The notes under the pieces: generated by a model
The model's database searches: none
What the model was told of the DNA's origin: nothing
The model's input: the letters and a program-made list of their open reading frames with translations, nothing else
Source of the DNA: an uncultured Lentisphaerota bacterium
Lineage (GTDB): Bacteria; Verrucomicrobiota; Kiritimatiellia; CAIQIC01
DNA: 36,328 nucleotides
Direction: 5' to 3'
NCBI GenBank assembly: GCA_903912445.1
Contig: CAIWHP010000218.1
Coordinates: 1-36,328, forward strand
Made by a program: the position numbers and the translations under genes
Shown here: one piece after another, positions 29,558-36,328 of the stretch
Numbering within the stretch: position 1 is the first letter of the stretch
Layout: every line of letters begins with the position of its first letter

Positions 29558-30421
29558 TCAGATCATGAAGTCCAGCGAGAGGTCGGCGGCTTGGGCGGAA
29601 TGGGTCAGGCAGCCGATGGAGATCGCCTGCACGCCGGTGACGGCGTAGGCGGAGACGTTGCCCAGCGTGATGCCGCCGGAGGCCTCGAGCTTGCAGCGGT
29701 TGGCGTTGATCTCGACGCAGCGGCGGATGGTCGCCGGCGGCATGTTGTCGAGCATCACCCAGTCGGGCTTGGCCTCGAGCACCTGCGTGAGCTCGGCCTC
29801 GTTCTCGACCTCGATCTCGATCTCCAGGTTGGGAAATTTCTGGCGCGCGAGCCGGACGGCGTCGGCCGGGTTGCCGGTGCCGTGCCGCCGCCAGAACGCG
29901 AGGTGGTTGTCCTTGATCAGGATCCGGTCGTAGAGCGCGAGGCGGTGGTTGACGCCGCCGCCGCAGGCGACCGCATACTTCTGCAGGCGCCGCAGCGTCG
30001 GGACCGTCTTGCGCGTGTCGAGGATCTGCACGCCGTACTGCTGCACGCGCTCGACGAACTGGCGCGTCAGCGTCGCGACGCCCGTCATCTGCTGGATGAA
30101 GTTGAGCGCGGTGCGCTCCGCGGTCAGCAGGTCGCGCGCGCGGCCTTCGATCTGCATGATCGCCTCGCCGGGCGCGACCACGTGGCCGTCGGGGACCAGC
30201 AGGCGCGTCTTGACGTGCGGGTCCACGATCTGGAACACCAGCTCCGCGACCGGGCCGCCGGCGACGATGTACTGGCCGCGCGAGACGAGGGCCGCATGGG
30301 CGAGATCGTCCTCGCCGACGAGCGCCTCGCTCGTGTAGTCGCCCGGCCCGAGGTCCTCGATGAGCGCGCGCGAAATCAGCTCGCGCACCTCGCGTTGCTC
30401 CAGATATTGCGGCAGATTCAC
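29558..30421 (-). CDS. nadC: Nicotinate-nucleotide pyrophosphorylase (carboxylating)
   Basis: Quinolinate phosphoribosyltransferase, the step from quinolinate to nicotinate mononucleotide in de novo NAD synthesis. The 287-residue length fits the family. Seen are LIEDLGPGDYTSEAL, ERTALNFIQQMTGVATLT, DTRKTVPTLRRLQKYAVACG, NHRLALYDRILIKDNHL and IEVEVENEAEL-type strands, then KLEASGGITLGNV. The GTG at 30421 with AAAGGA 5 nt upstream is the start; the longer frame to 30469 is part of the hairpin repeat. It lies just after uvrB on the same strand, separated by that repeat. No nadA or nadB is in the window. Confidence 0.95.
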   Translation of the reverse strand: MNLPQYLEQREVRELISRALIEDLGPGDYTSEALVGEDDLAHAALVSRGQYIVAGGPVAELVFQIVDPHVKTRLLVPDGHVVAPGEAIMQIEGRARDLLTAERTALNFIQQMTGVATLTRQFVERVQQYGVQILDTRKTVPTLRRLQKYAVACGGGVNHRLALYDRILIKDNHLAFWRRHGTGNPADAVRLARQKFPNLEIEIEVENEAELTQVLEAKPDWVMLDNMPPATIRRCVEINANRCKLEASGGITLGNVSAYAVTGVQAISIGCLTHSAQAADLSLDFMI

Positions 30422-30433
30422 GTTGATCCTTTT

Positions 30434-30484
30434 CTGTAGCGGCGCTCTGCGAGCGCCGTCGGCGGCCACAGGCCGCCGCTACAG
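30434..30484. repeat. Inverted repeat with two inner hairpins, carrying the uvrB stop
   Basis: Outer arms CTGTAGCGGCG (30434-30444) and CGCCGCTACAG (30474-30484) are perfect. Inside are two further stems: GGCGCT/AGCGCC (30441-30457) and GGCGGCC/GGCCGCC (30461-30477). The whole could form a three-way junction. The TAG stop of uvrB (30479-30481) lies in the right arm. A decayed relative is at 28247-28297. Confidence 0.85.
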
Positions 30485-32629
30485 CATCTTTTTCGCGGAC
30501 GGCTTGCGGCCGCGCTTGGCGGGCTTAGATACCGAAGTTTTTGCCGGCACACCAGTTGATTCCGCGGGCACGGGTGCGGCGGCCGCCGCGCCGCGTGGTT
30601 TGCGGCCGCGTTTGCCCTGCGCCGGTTTCGCCACCGCCCCACCCTTTTCGTCGGCCGACTTCTGCGCGGCCTTGAGCTCGTGGATCTGGTCGCGCAGCAG
30701 CGCGGCGCGCTCGAACTCCAGCGCCTCCGCGGCCTCGAGCATCTCCTTCTCCAGCTCGGCGATCAGCTCGACGGTGTTGTAGTCCGCGCCGGTCCCGGTG
30801 ATGACGCTTTCCTCGATCTCCTGCGCTTCCTTCTTCTGCTGCGAGATGCTGGCCAGGATGTTCTTCTGGATCGTGCGCGGCGTGATGCCGTGCTCCTTGT
30901 TGTAGGCCGCCTGCTTCTCGCGGCGCAGCCGGCACTTCTCCATCATCTTGCGCATGGAGTCGGTGATCTTGTCGGCGTAGAGGATGACCAGGCCGTTGAC
31001 GTTGCGCGCGGCGCGGCCGGCGGTCTGGATCAGCGCGGTCTCGGAGCGCAGGAAGCCTTCCTTGTCGGCATCGAGCACGGCGACGAGCGTCACCTCCGGC
31101 AGGTCGAGGCCCTCGCGCAGCAGGTTGATGCCGATCAGGCAGTCGAACTCCGCGGCGCGCAGGCCGCGCAGGATCTGGACGCGCTCCATGGTGTCGATGT
31201 CGGAATGCAGGTACTTCACCCGCAGGCCGATGTTCAGCAGGTAGGTCGAGAGGTCCTCGGCCGTCTTCTTCGTCAGCGTGGTGACCAGCGTGCGCTCGTT
31301 CTTCTCGGCGCGCGTGCGGATCTCCTCGGTCAGGTCGTCCACCTGGGTGCCCAGCGGGCGCACCTCGACCGGCGGATCGAGCAGGCCCGTCGGGCGCAGC
31401 ACCTGCTGCACCGGCGCGCCGCCGACCTGGTACTCGAACGGGCCGGGCGTCGCCGAGGTGAAGAGGATCGGGCCGCTGACGGACAGGAACTCGTCGAAGT
31501 TCATCGGGCGGTTGTCCAGCGCCGAGGGCAGCCGGAAGCCGTGCTCAACCAGCACGGTCTTGCGCGCCTTGTCGCCGTTGTACATCGCGCGGATCTGCGG
31601 CACGGTCACATGGCTCTCGTCGAGCACGCACAGGGATTTGCCCGGGAAGAAGTCGAACAGCGTCGCGGGCCGCGCGCCCGCGGGCCGGCCGGTCAGGTGC
31701 CGCGAGTAGTTCTCGATGCCGCCGCAGTAGCCCATCTCCTTGAGCATCTCGAGGTCGTAGGTCGTGCGCATCCGCAGCCGCTGCGCCTCCAGCAGTTTGT
31801 TCTGCGCCGTGAACTCCTGGACGCGCGCCTCCATCTCGGCGCGGATGCCGCCGAGCGCGCGGTCGATCTTATCCGCCGGCATGACGAAGTGCGAGGCCGG
31901 CGAGATCACCACCCGCTCCAGGTTGCCGGTGTTCTTGGCCGTCGCGGCATCGATCGTGTGGATGGCCTCGACCTGCGACCCGAAGAAATCGATGCGCAGG
32001 CCGTCCTTGCGGTAGGCGGGGAAGATGTCGAGCGTGTCCCCGCGGACGCGGAACGTGCCGGCCGCCGGCTCGTAGTCGTTGCGCCCGTACTGGATCTCCA
32101 CCAGCTTCACCATCACGCTGTCGCGGTCGATGTACTGGCCGCGCTCGACGCGCACGAGCATGTCGCGGTAGTCCTCCGGCGAGCCCAAGCCGTAGATGCA
32201 CGAGACCGAGGCCACGATGATCACATCCTCGCGGTTCATCAGCGCGTCGGTCGCCGCCAGGCGCAGGCGCTCGATCTCCTCGTTGATCGCCGAATCCTTC
32301 TCGATGAAGGTGTCGGTCGAGGGGATGTAGGCCTCCGGCTGGTAGTAGTCGTAGTAGCTGACGAAGTACTCGACCGCGTTGTGCGGAAAGAAGCCCTTCA
32401 GTTCGGCATAGAGCTGCGCCGCGAGCGTCTTGTTGTGCGACATGACCAGCGTCGGCCGGCCCCAGCGCTGGATCACGTTCGCCACCGCGAAGGTCTTGCC
32501 GGAGCCCGTGACGCCTTCCAGCGTCTGGAAACGCCGCTCGTGTTCCAGCCCGTAGACGAGCGCGTCGATCGCCTCCGGTTGGTCGCCGGTCGGTTGGTAG
32601 TCGGCCACCAGTTGAAAATTAGCTGCCAT
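30479..32629 (-). CDS. uvrB: UvrABC system protein B, with AT-hook-like basic tail
   Basis: Damage-verifying helicase-like subunit of nucleotide excision repair. The 716 residues include the start FQLVADYQPTGDQPEAIDAL, Walker A TLEGVTGSGKTFAVANV, the beta-hairpin region VSYYDYYQPEAYIPSTDTFI, CVLDESHVTVPQIRAMYNGD, VGINLLREGLDLPEVTLV-type motif V, and a UvrC-binding UVR motif near 635-665 (ALEFERAALLRDQIHELKA). Beyond the UVR motif a tail of about 50 residues, rich in Ala, Pro and Lys, contains GKRGRKPRG and KRGRKPSAKK, AT-hook-like motifs not usual in UvrB. ATG 32629 is chosen because the conserved N-terminus begins there. The stop codon lies inside a hairpin repeat. Confidence 0.95.
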   Translation of the reverse strand: MAANFQLVADYQPTGDQPEAIDALVYGLEHERRFQTLEGVTGSGKTFAVANVIQRWGRPTLVMSHNKTLAAQLYAELKGFFPHNAVEYFVSYYDYYQPEAYIPSTDTFIEKDSAINEEIERLRLAATDALMNREDVIIVASVSCIYGLGSPEDYRDMLVRVERGQYIDRDSVMVKLVEIQYGRNDYEPAAGTFRVRGDTLDIFPAYRKDGLRIDFFGSQVEAIHTIDAATAKNTGNLERVVISPASHFVMPADKIDRALGGIRAEMEARVQEFTAQNKLLEAQRLRMRTTYDLEMLKEMGYCGGIENYSRHLTGRPAGARPATLFDFFPGKSLCVLDESHVTVPQIRAMYNGDKARKTVLVEHGFRLPSALDNRPMNFDEFLSVSGPILFTSATPGPFEYQVGGAPVQQVLRPTGLLDPPVEVRPLGTQVDDLTEEIRTRAEKNERTLVTTLTKKTAEDLSTYLLNIGLRVKYLHSDIDTMERVQILRGLRAAEFDCLIGINLLREGLDLPEVTLVAVLDADKEGFLRSETALIQTAGRAARNVNGLVILYADKITDSMRKMMEKCRLRREKQAAYNKEHGITPRTIQKNILASISQQKKEAQEIEESVITGTGADYNTVELIAELEKEMLEAAEALEFERAALLRDQIHELKAAQKSADEKGGAVAKPAQGKRGRKPRGAAAAAPVPAESTGVPAKTSVSKPAKRGRKPSAKKML

Positions 32630-32731
32630 TTCGGTTATCGCCTTTGTCGCGGCACACCATAGCATTCCTGCGCCGAAAGAAAAGCGCCCTCACATCAAAG
32701 TTCCGGCCAAGCGGGGCAGCCGGAGCCTGAC

Positions 32732-32781
32732 TTTTCCAAGCTTTGGAAAAACTAAACCTTTCTTTTCCAAGGCTTGGAAAA
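32732..32781. repeat. Paired palindromes upstream of uvrB
   Basis: TTTTCCAAGCTTTGGAAAA (32732-32750) and TTTTCCAAGGCTTGGAAAA (32763-32781) are reverse complements with one G/T mismatch, around a 12-nt loop. It lies immediately after the stop of the rhamnogalacturonan lyase-like gene (32782) and upstream of uvrB. Same family as 708, 6063 and 17941. Confidence 0.85.
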
Positions 32782-34548
32782 TCACTTGCCTGATTCGCGC
32801 GTCGCGCCGGTCGCGGGGTCGAAGCTCAGCGTCGGGCACTGGTAATAGCCCGAGGTCTGGCGGATGACGCAGCCGCGGTAGACCGGGTCCTGCAGCAGCC
32901 AGACGCGCCGGTCGCGCGCGGGGATCGTCGTGATGTAGATGCGCAGCTCCCCGGGGGCGCTGGCGAGGACTTCCTCGCGCCAGTCGCCGCAGACATCGGC
33001 GACGGCGAGGAATTTGGCGTTGACCGTGGCCAGCGCGGGGCCGTTGTACTTGGTAATCGCTTTATTGAGGAGCAGTTCGCGCTGCTGATCAGCGTCCCAG
33101 AAAACGCTATAGGGACCGAAGCTCCATTTGAGCGAGTCGGACAAGACCTGGCCGGTACAGCTCCAGAGTCGCGAGTACACGAAGGTGTGATTGGTGGACT
33201 CGGCGCCGTAGCATTCCCAGCCCGGCTGCGCGGGGTCGATGTCGGCGCACAGGCCGTGGCTGTGGACGTGCTTCGTCGGCTGGTCATAGCCCCACAGGAT
33301 TTCCCCGGTGGCGGCATCCACCATGCACATGGTGTTGCTCTTTTGCCCGGTCTCGATATTGTAATAAAGCTGGAGCCCCTTGCGGGCGGGATCGAGCTTG
33401 CCGATATAATTACTGTCGGGATGCCCCAGCCCGGTCGTCCACAGCGCCTTGCCGTCGGACCCGAGCACGCAGGAGCCGACGATGACTTCGTCGCGGCCGT
33501 CGCCGTTGACGTCGGCGGCCTGCAGCATGTGCGACCCCTGCCCCTGATAGTTCCGCGGCAGGCCCTTGTTGTCCCAGCGCCACTGCCGCTCCAGCTTGCG
33601 GTCGCGGAATTTCCAGGCCTCTATGACGATGTGCTTATAGGTGCCACGGTCGATGATGATGCTCGGCGTCTTGCCGTCGAGATAGGCGACGCACAGATGG
33701 TTGCGCGAGGCGAGGTTATAGCCTTCCTCCTTGAACAGGTCGCGCGAGGGCCAGTCGGCATGGCAGATTTCCTTGCCGGATGAGCCATCGAGGACCGCGA
33801 GATACTCCGGCCCGCTCTGCACGCGGCCATCCTTGTCGCGCGGATCGCCTTCGCCACTCTTCACGATGACTTCCGCTTTGCCGTCGCCGTCGAGGTCGTG
33901 GACGATGTAGGGCGCATACCAGATGCCCTGCTCGATCGCCCAGCCGAGGTCATATTGCCAGAGCGGGTGGCCGTCGTGGCCATAGGCCTCCAGCTTGAAG
34001 GTGCCCTTGCTGGGATGCCAGTACTTCTCCCAGGGATCAATGTTGCCGTCGGGCTGCTTGATGACGTAATCCATTTTGCCATCGCCCGTGAGATCGGCCA
34101 CGGCGACGGACTGGACCGTGTAGTTGCCGAGCAACGGGATCTTGACGTAGGCGGCCTCCGGCGCCACGGGCCGCTTGGCTTCCTTCTTGAGCAGCGGTAC
34201 GTTCGTGCTCGCCGCCGCCACGCGCCCGCTGCTTGCCTCCAGCTCGCGCCCCGCCACCACCCCGCGCACGAAGTACTCGGAGGCGACGCCGACCGGCGCC
34301 GCGAAGTCGGTGAAATCGGTGGTCTGCGAAACCGGCTGCGCGTTCAGCTTCGTCACCTCGCCGCCCGCGGCGGCCCGGCGATAGACATTGAACGCGATGT
34401 CCGAGGCGTCCGCCCGTAACAGCCGCCAGCCCACGTAGACCTGCCCCGCCCCGGCCGGCACCGCCACCACGCCGCGGTCCACTTTTTCTGCCGCCATGGC
34501 CGCGACACATACCAACACGCCGCACAAAATCCGTTGACGTATTTTCAT
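32782..34548 (-). CDS. Rhamnogalacturonan lyase-like (PL11) secreted protein
   Basis: Predicted secreted polysaccharide lyase that cleaves the rhamnogalacturonan I backbone of pectin. The 588-residue protein has a signal peptide (MKIRQRILCGVLVCVAAMAA). An N-terminal beta-domain (VYVGWRLLRADASDIAFNVY) is followed by a repeated calcium-type propeller: VAVADLTGDGKMDYVIKQPD, VHDLDGDGKAEVIVKSGEG, QAADVNGDGRDEVIVGS and AVADVCGDWREEVLAS. GKEICHADWPSRDLFKEEGY and HVHSHGLCADIDP are near-identical in type to PL11 enzymes. AGGAAG lies 6 nt before ATG 34548. It shares a 14-bp leader motif with the DUF1080 gene upstream. The substrate is inferred from family resemblance. Confidence 0.88.
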   Translation of the reverse strand: MKIRQRILCGVLVCVAAMAAEKVDRGVVAVPAGAGQVYVGWRLLRADASDIAFNVYRRAAAGGEVTKLNAQPVSQTTDFTDFAAPVGVASEYFVRGVVAGRELEASSGRVAAASTNVPLLKKEAKRPVAPEAAYVKIPLLGNYTVQSVAVADLTGDGKMDYVIKQPDGNIDPWEKYWHPSKGTFKLEAYGHDGHPLWQYDLGWAIEQGIWYAPYIVHDLDGDGKAEVIVKSGEGDPRDKDGRVQSGPEYLAVLDGSSGKEICHADWPSRDLFKEEGYNLASRNHLCVAYLDGKTPSIIIDRGTYKHIVIEAWKFRDRKLERQWRWDNKGLPRNYQGQGSHMLQAADVNGDGRDEVIVGSCVLGSDGKALWTTGLGHPDSNYIGKLDPARKGLQLYYNIETGQKSNTMCMVDAATGEILWGYDQPTKHVHSHGLCADIDPAQPGWECYGAESTNHTFVYSRLWSCTGQVLSDSLKWSFGPYSVFWDADQQRELLLNKAITKYNGPALATVNAKFLAVADVCGDWREEVLASAPGELRIYITTIPARDRRVWLLQDPVYRGCVIRQTSGYYQCPTLSFDPATGATRESGK

Positions 34549-34576
34549 GGGACTCTTCCTAATGCACCGGCCCCGC

Positions 34577-34590
34577 AAATGCAACCGCGA
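34577..34590 (-). promoter_or_regulatory. Shared leader motif, copy 1 (AATGCAACCGCGAA on the plus strand)
   Basis: The identical 14 bp occurs at 35467-35480. Both lie 29-30 nt upstream of a minus-strand start codon (34548 and 35437). On the minus strand the motif is TTCGCGGTTGCATT and is preceded by a small CGCG..CGCG hairpin in each case. It may be a promoter part or a regulator site for these two carbohydrate genes. Confidence 0.5.
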
Positions 34591-34846
34591 AGTCCGCGCA
34601 TCGCTGCTCAGGGAGCCGGCGCGTCAGCAGATCGTGGCCGTTGCGCGCCTTCCCGGCGAGATCCGGGGACACAAAGGAATAATGTATGGACGCCTCGAAG
34701 CCTAGGCGCGAGGCGCAGGACTGGAGGGCGCAACGCCGATGGGCCAAGGCGGATTCAGCCTTCAAGCTGCGTTCGAGCTCGGGCGGCAGAAACCATGGCA
34801 GGGAAAGCACACCAAGGCCGCTGCGCATCCGGCGAGCAGCCGACGG

Positions 34847-35437
34847 TCACTTCAGTTCGGTGATGAAAATATTCTTGAACAGGTGCTGGCCGCCGTTGGG
34901 CACTTCGGCCTGCAGTGCGATGTGGCTGTCGGCGACGCTGCCGAGACCATCGGCCTTCCACGCGAGCTTGCCGTTGACCTCCAGCTCGGCGTGCGTACCG
35001 TGCACCGTCAGCTTGAGCGTGTTCCAATCGTGCGCCTTGAAGAGGCCCTTGCTCGTGGCCCCATTGAGACCCGACACGTTCCCCTCATCGCCCTGCTTGA
35101 GGTTCGCCTGGTAGCGCTTGGGCCACGGCTTGCCGACGAGGTTCGGATCGTAGCGGAAATAGATGCCGCTGTCCCACTTGTCGGGCTTGAGCGCCTTCCA
35201 CTCGCACTCGAAGACGAAGTCGCCGTAGGTCTTCTCCGACTGCACGAGGCCGTTGCCGTCCTTGATGAGGATCATGCCGTTGGTCACGGCCGCCTCGCAG
35301 CGGAGCACCTTCCAGCCCGTCAGCGACGTGCCATCGAACAGCGAGGTGCGCTCGCCCGCGGTCACCTGGCCGGTCACCGCCCACGCCGCGCCGCAGAGCC
35401 CCGCCGCCACACCCATTGCCAGCATCAGTTTTTTCAT
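34847..35437 (-). CDS. DUF1080 (3-keto-disaccharide hydrolase-like) secreted protein
   Basis: Secreted concanavalin-like beta-sandwich protein of 196 residues in the DUF1080 family, some members of which are described as 3-keto-disaccharide or glycoside hydrolases. It has a signal peptide (MKKLMLAMGVAAGLCGAAWA). The family start SLFDGTSLTGWKV is followed by FVFECEWKALKPDKWDSGIY, FRYDPNLVGKPWPKRYQANL, and the closing NTLKLTVHGTHAELEVNGK and GGQHLFKNIFITELK. AGGGAA lies about 7 nt before the ATG. It has the shared leader motif (35467-35480) and is probably co-regulated with the PL11-like gene. A metabolic link to the Tat-exported oxidoreductase at 948-2186 (keto-sugar formation) is conceivable but distant on the map. 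Confidence 0.88.
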   Translation of the reverse strand: MKKLMLAMGVAAGLCGAAWAVTGQVTAGERTSLFDGTSLTGWKVLRCEAAVTNGMILIKDGNGLVQSEKTYGDFVFECEWKALKPDKWDSGIYFRYDPNLVGKPWPKRYQANLKQGDEGNVSGLNGATSKGLFKAHDWNTLKLTVHGTHAELEVNGKLAWKADGLGSVADSHIALQAEVPNGGQHLFKNIFITELK

Positions 35438-35466
35438 GAGACATTCCCTAGCGTGAAACCGCGCAG

Positions 35467-35480
35467 AATGCAACCGCGAA
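35467..35480 (-). promoter_or_regulatory. Shared leader motif, copy 2
   Basis: Exact copy of the 14-bp motif at 34577-34590, 30 nt upstream of the DUF1080 start. On the minus strand it overlaps a CCGCG..CGCGG hairpin. Confidence 0.5.
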
Positions 35481-35526
35481 AGCGCGGCGGCGCAGGCTCC
35501 CCACCCCGCGTTCAGAGGTTAACGCC

Positions 35527-35600
35527 GTAGGGGCACAGTCTTGCTGCGCCCTTCTTCCCGAAATCCATACACAGAGGGCGCAGCAAGACTGCGCCCCTAC
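35527..35600. repeat. Long hairpin element, copy 2 (25-bp arms)
   Basis: Arms at 35527-35551 and 35576-35600 match in inverse over 25 bp with one mismatch. The outermost bases are GTAGGGGC and GCCCCTAC. The 24-nt loop (TTCTTCCCGAAATCC...) is related to the loop of the copy at 18841-18910. It lies between the divergent DUF1080 and alpha/beta-hydrolase genes. Confidence 0.9.
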
Positions 35601-35614
35601 CAAACAGCCCCTCC

Positions 35615-35666
35615 CCAAACCTTGGAAACATCATAAGTGCGTGTTACAAGTCTGTCAGCGATATGA
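35615..35666 (+). promoter_or_regulatory. Single palindrome half-unit that may supply a -35 box
   Basis: CCAAACCTTGGAAA (35615-35628) is a lone copy of the TTCCAA..TTGGAA motif. Its TTGGAA is followed after 17 bp by TACAAG, a passable -35/-10 pair for the hydrolase gene starting at 35677. Confidence 0.3.
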
Positions 35667-35676
35667 AGGAAACAGC

Positions 35677-36328
35677 ATGAAGGCGAGCAAGATAGCGGGC
35701 GCCGTGGCGGCCCTGCTCACGCTGGCGTTGAGCGCAGCCGCCGGCGAACCGGCCGGGCAGATGCTGGCGGCCGGCGCGGAGAGCACCATCGCGCTGCCGC
35801 TTTCGGGCGCGCAGATGAAGGTGTTCCTGCCGACCAATTACAAAGCGGACACCAAGTGGCCGGCGGTTTTCTTTTATCCCGGCCAGGGGGGCAAACCTTC
35901 AACCGGTTTCATCCGACACCATACCGACGACCGCGACTTCATCGTCGTCGGCCTGCCCTACGTCACGCCGGAGAGCGACCAGCCCCAGCCCAACTTCGCC
36001 AGCCGCGAGGCGCAGACGTTCCGCGCCGCCCGCCAATGGCTCGCGGCGCACGCGAGCCTGGACGAGGCACGCGTCTATCTCGGCGGCGTCAGCAAAGGCG
36101 GCTGGACCACGAGCCTGCTCGGCGAGCCGGAGCTGCCGCGCCTTGCCGGCCTGATCATCGTGCTCGCCGGCCGCAGTTTCCCCTGGTCCGCCGCGCCGGG
36201 CGGCGCCGCCTATCGCGGCAAGCCGATCTACATCGGCGACGGCGAGACGGACAACAACATGCGGCCGGCGCGGCAGGCGGCGACGTTCTTCCAGCGGCAG
36301 GGCGCGGCGCTGACCTTCGAGGAATACC
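35677..36328 (+). CDS. Secreted alpha/beta-hydrolase (esterase-like), cut by the right edge
   Basis: Partial, first 217 residues visible. It has a signal peptide (KIAGAVAALLTLALSAAAGE). The mature part shows MKVFLPTNYKADTKWPAVFF (first strands), the FFYPGQGG oxyanion region, and the nucleophile elbow YLGGVSKGGW (G-x-S-x-G). KPIYIGDGETDNN fits the strand that precedes the acid residue; the catalytic His should lie beyond the window. It looks like the PHB-depolymerase/feruloyl-esterase-like group, common in polysaccharide-degrading gene sets, but the substrate is unknown. AAGGA lies 6 nt before the ATG. It diverges from the DUF1080 gene. Confidence 0.8.
   Translation, partial: MKASKIAGAVAALLTLALSAAAGEPAGQMLAAGAESTIALPLSGAQMKVFLPTNYKADTKWPAVFFYPGQGGKPSTGFIRHHTDDRDFIVVGLPYVTPESDQPQPNFASREAQTFRAARQWLAAHASLDEARVYLGGVSKGGWTTSLLGEPELPRLAGLIIVLAGRSFPWSAAPGGAAYRGKPIYIGDGETDNNMRPARQAATFFQRQGAALTFEEY

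Noticed and set aside
30680-32662. A 660-residue plus-strand frame across uvrB
   Set aside because: Antisense shadow of a strongly conserved gene.
34549-34600. A sigma-54 promoter at the TTGCA of the shared leader motif
   Set aside because: The GG to GC spacing is wrong in the first copy and no GG is present in the second.

Overview
The window is GC-rich, densely coded bacterial DNA. Several traits point to the PVC group, most likely Verrucomicrobiota, Kiritimatiellota or Lentisphaerota. These are two PEP-CTERM proteins, a Tat-exported Gfo/Idh/MocA oxidoreductase, a DUF1080 protein and a rhamnogalacturonan-lyase-like protein, a PadR-controlled membrane protein, and many short palindromic elements between genes. 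The phylum is an inference; there is no rRNA gene, and I saw no tRNA gene, CRISPR array, phage or complete insertion sequence.

Layout. Positions 1-2.2 kb (minus strand): a biotin ligase whose start lies in a cluster of palindromes, then a secreted oxidoreductase. 2.3-6.05 kb (plus strand): a lipoprotein cyclophilin, an SrkA-like kinase, and a compact set of ECF sigma factor, zinc-finger anti-sigma factor and small secretin-like periplasmic protein. 6.1-7.8 kb (minus): a repeat-rich PEP-CTERM surface protein. 7.8-8.5 kb: non-coding. 8.5-12.8 kb (minus): a tight run of MBL-fold hydrolase, RluA-type pseudouridine synthase, nitroreductase, L,D-transpeptidase and a YihY membrane protein fused to a cyclic-nucleotide-binding domain. 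12.96-14.9 kb: a TPR lipoprotein. 15.0-16.05 kb: a yjbQ gene split by about 0.65 kb of AT-richer DNA. 16.1-17.9 kb (plus): a CNNM-CBS-PTS EIIA fusion and a CBS remnant. 18.1-24.5 kb (minus): endonuclease V, MutY, a beta-barrel protein, a small HTH protein, PriA, and a membrane protein whose two ends look like the two halves of an acyl carrier protein. 24.95-29.3 kb (plus): PadR, a HAAS/VIT/vWA/PEP-CTERM membrane protein, a small membrane protein, and a TorF-like porin. 29.5-35.4 kb (minus): NadC, UvrB with a basic AT-hook-like tail, a PL11-like lyase and a DUF1080 protein. 35.7 kb to the edge (plus): a secreted alpha/beta hydrolase, cut by the window.

Themes. DNA repair and replication restart (Nfi, MutY, PriA, UvrB) is well represented. 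Envelope functions dominate the rest. The two minus-strand carbohydrate genes near the right end share a 14-bp leader motif at nearly the same distance from their starts.

The strongest novelty candidates are: (1) paired palindromes whose centres covary so that each pair can fold as one long hairpin; (2) the PadR operon, with an operator overlapping a near-leaderless promoter and an unusual HAAS-TM-VIT-vWA-PEP-CTERM product; (3) the permuted ACP-like membrane protein; (4) the interrupted yjbQ; (5) the sigma/anti-sigma/mini-secretin set; and (6) the two sensory-domain fusions (YihY-cNMP and CNNM-CBS-EIIA).
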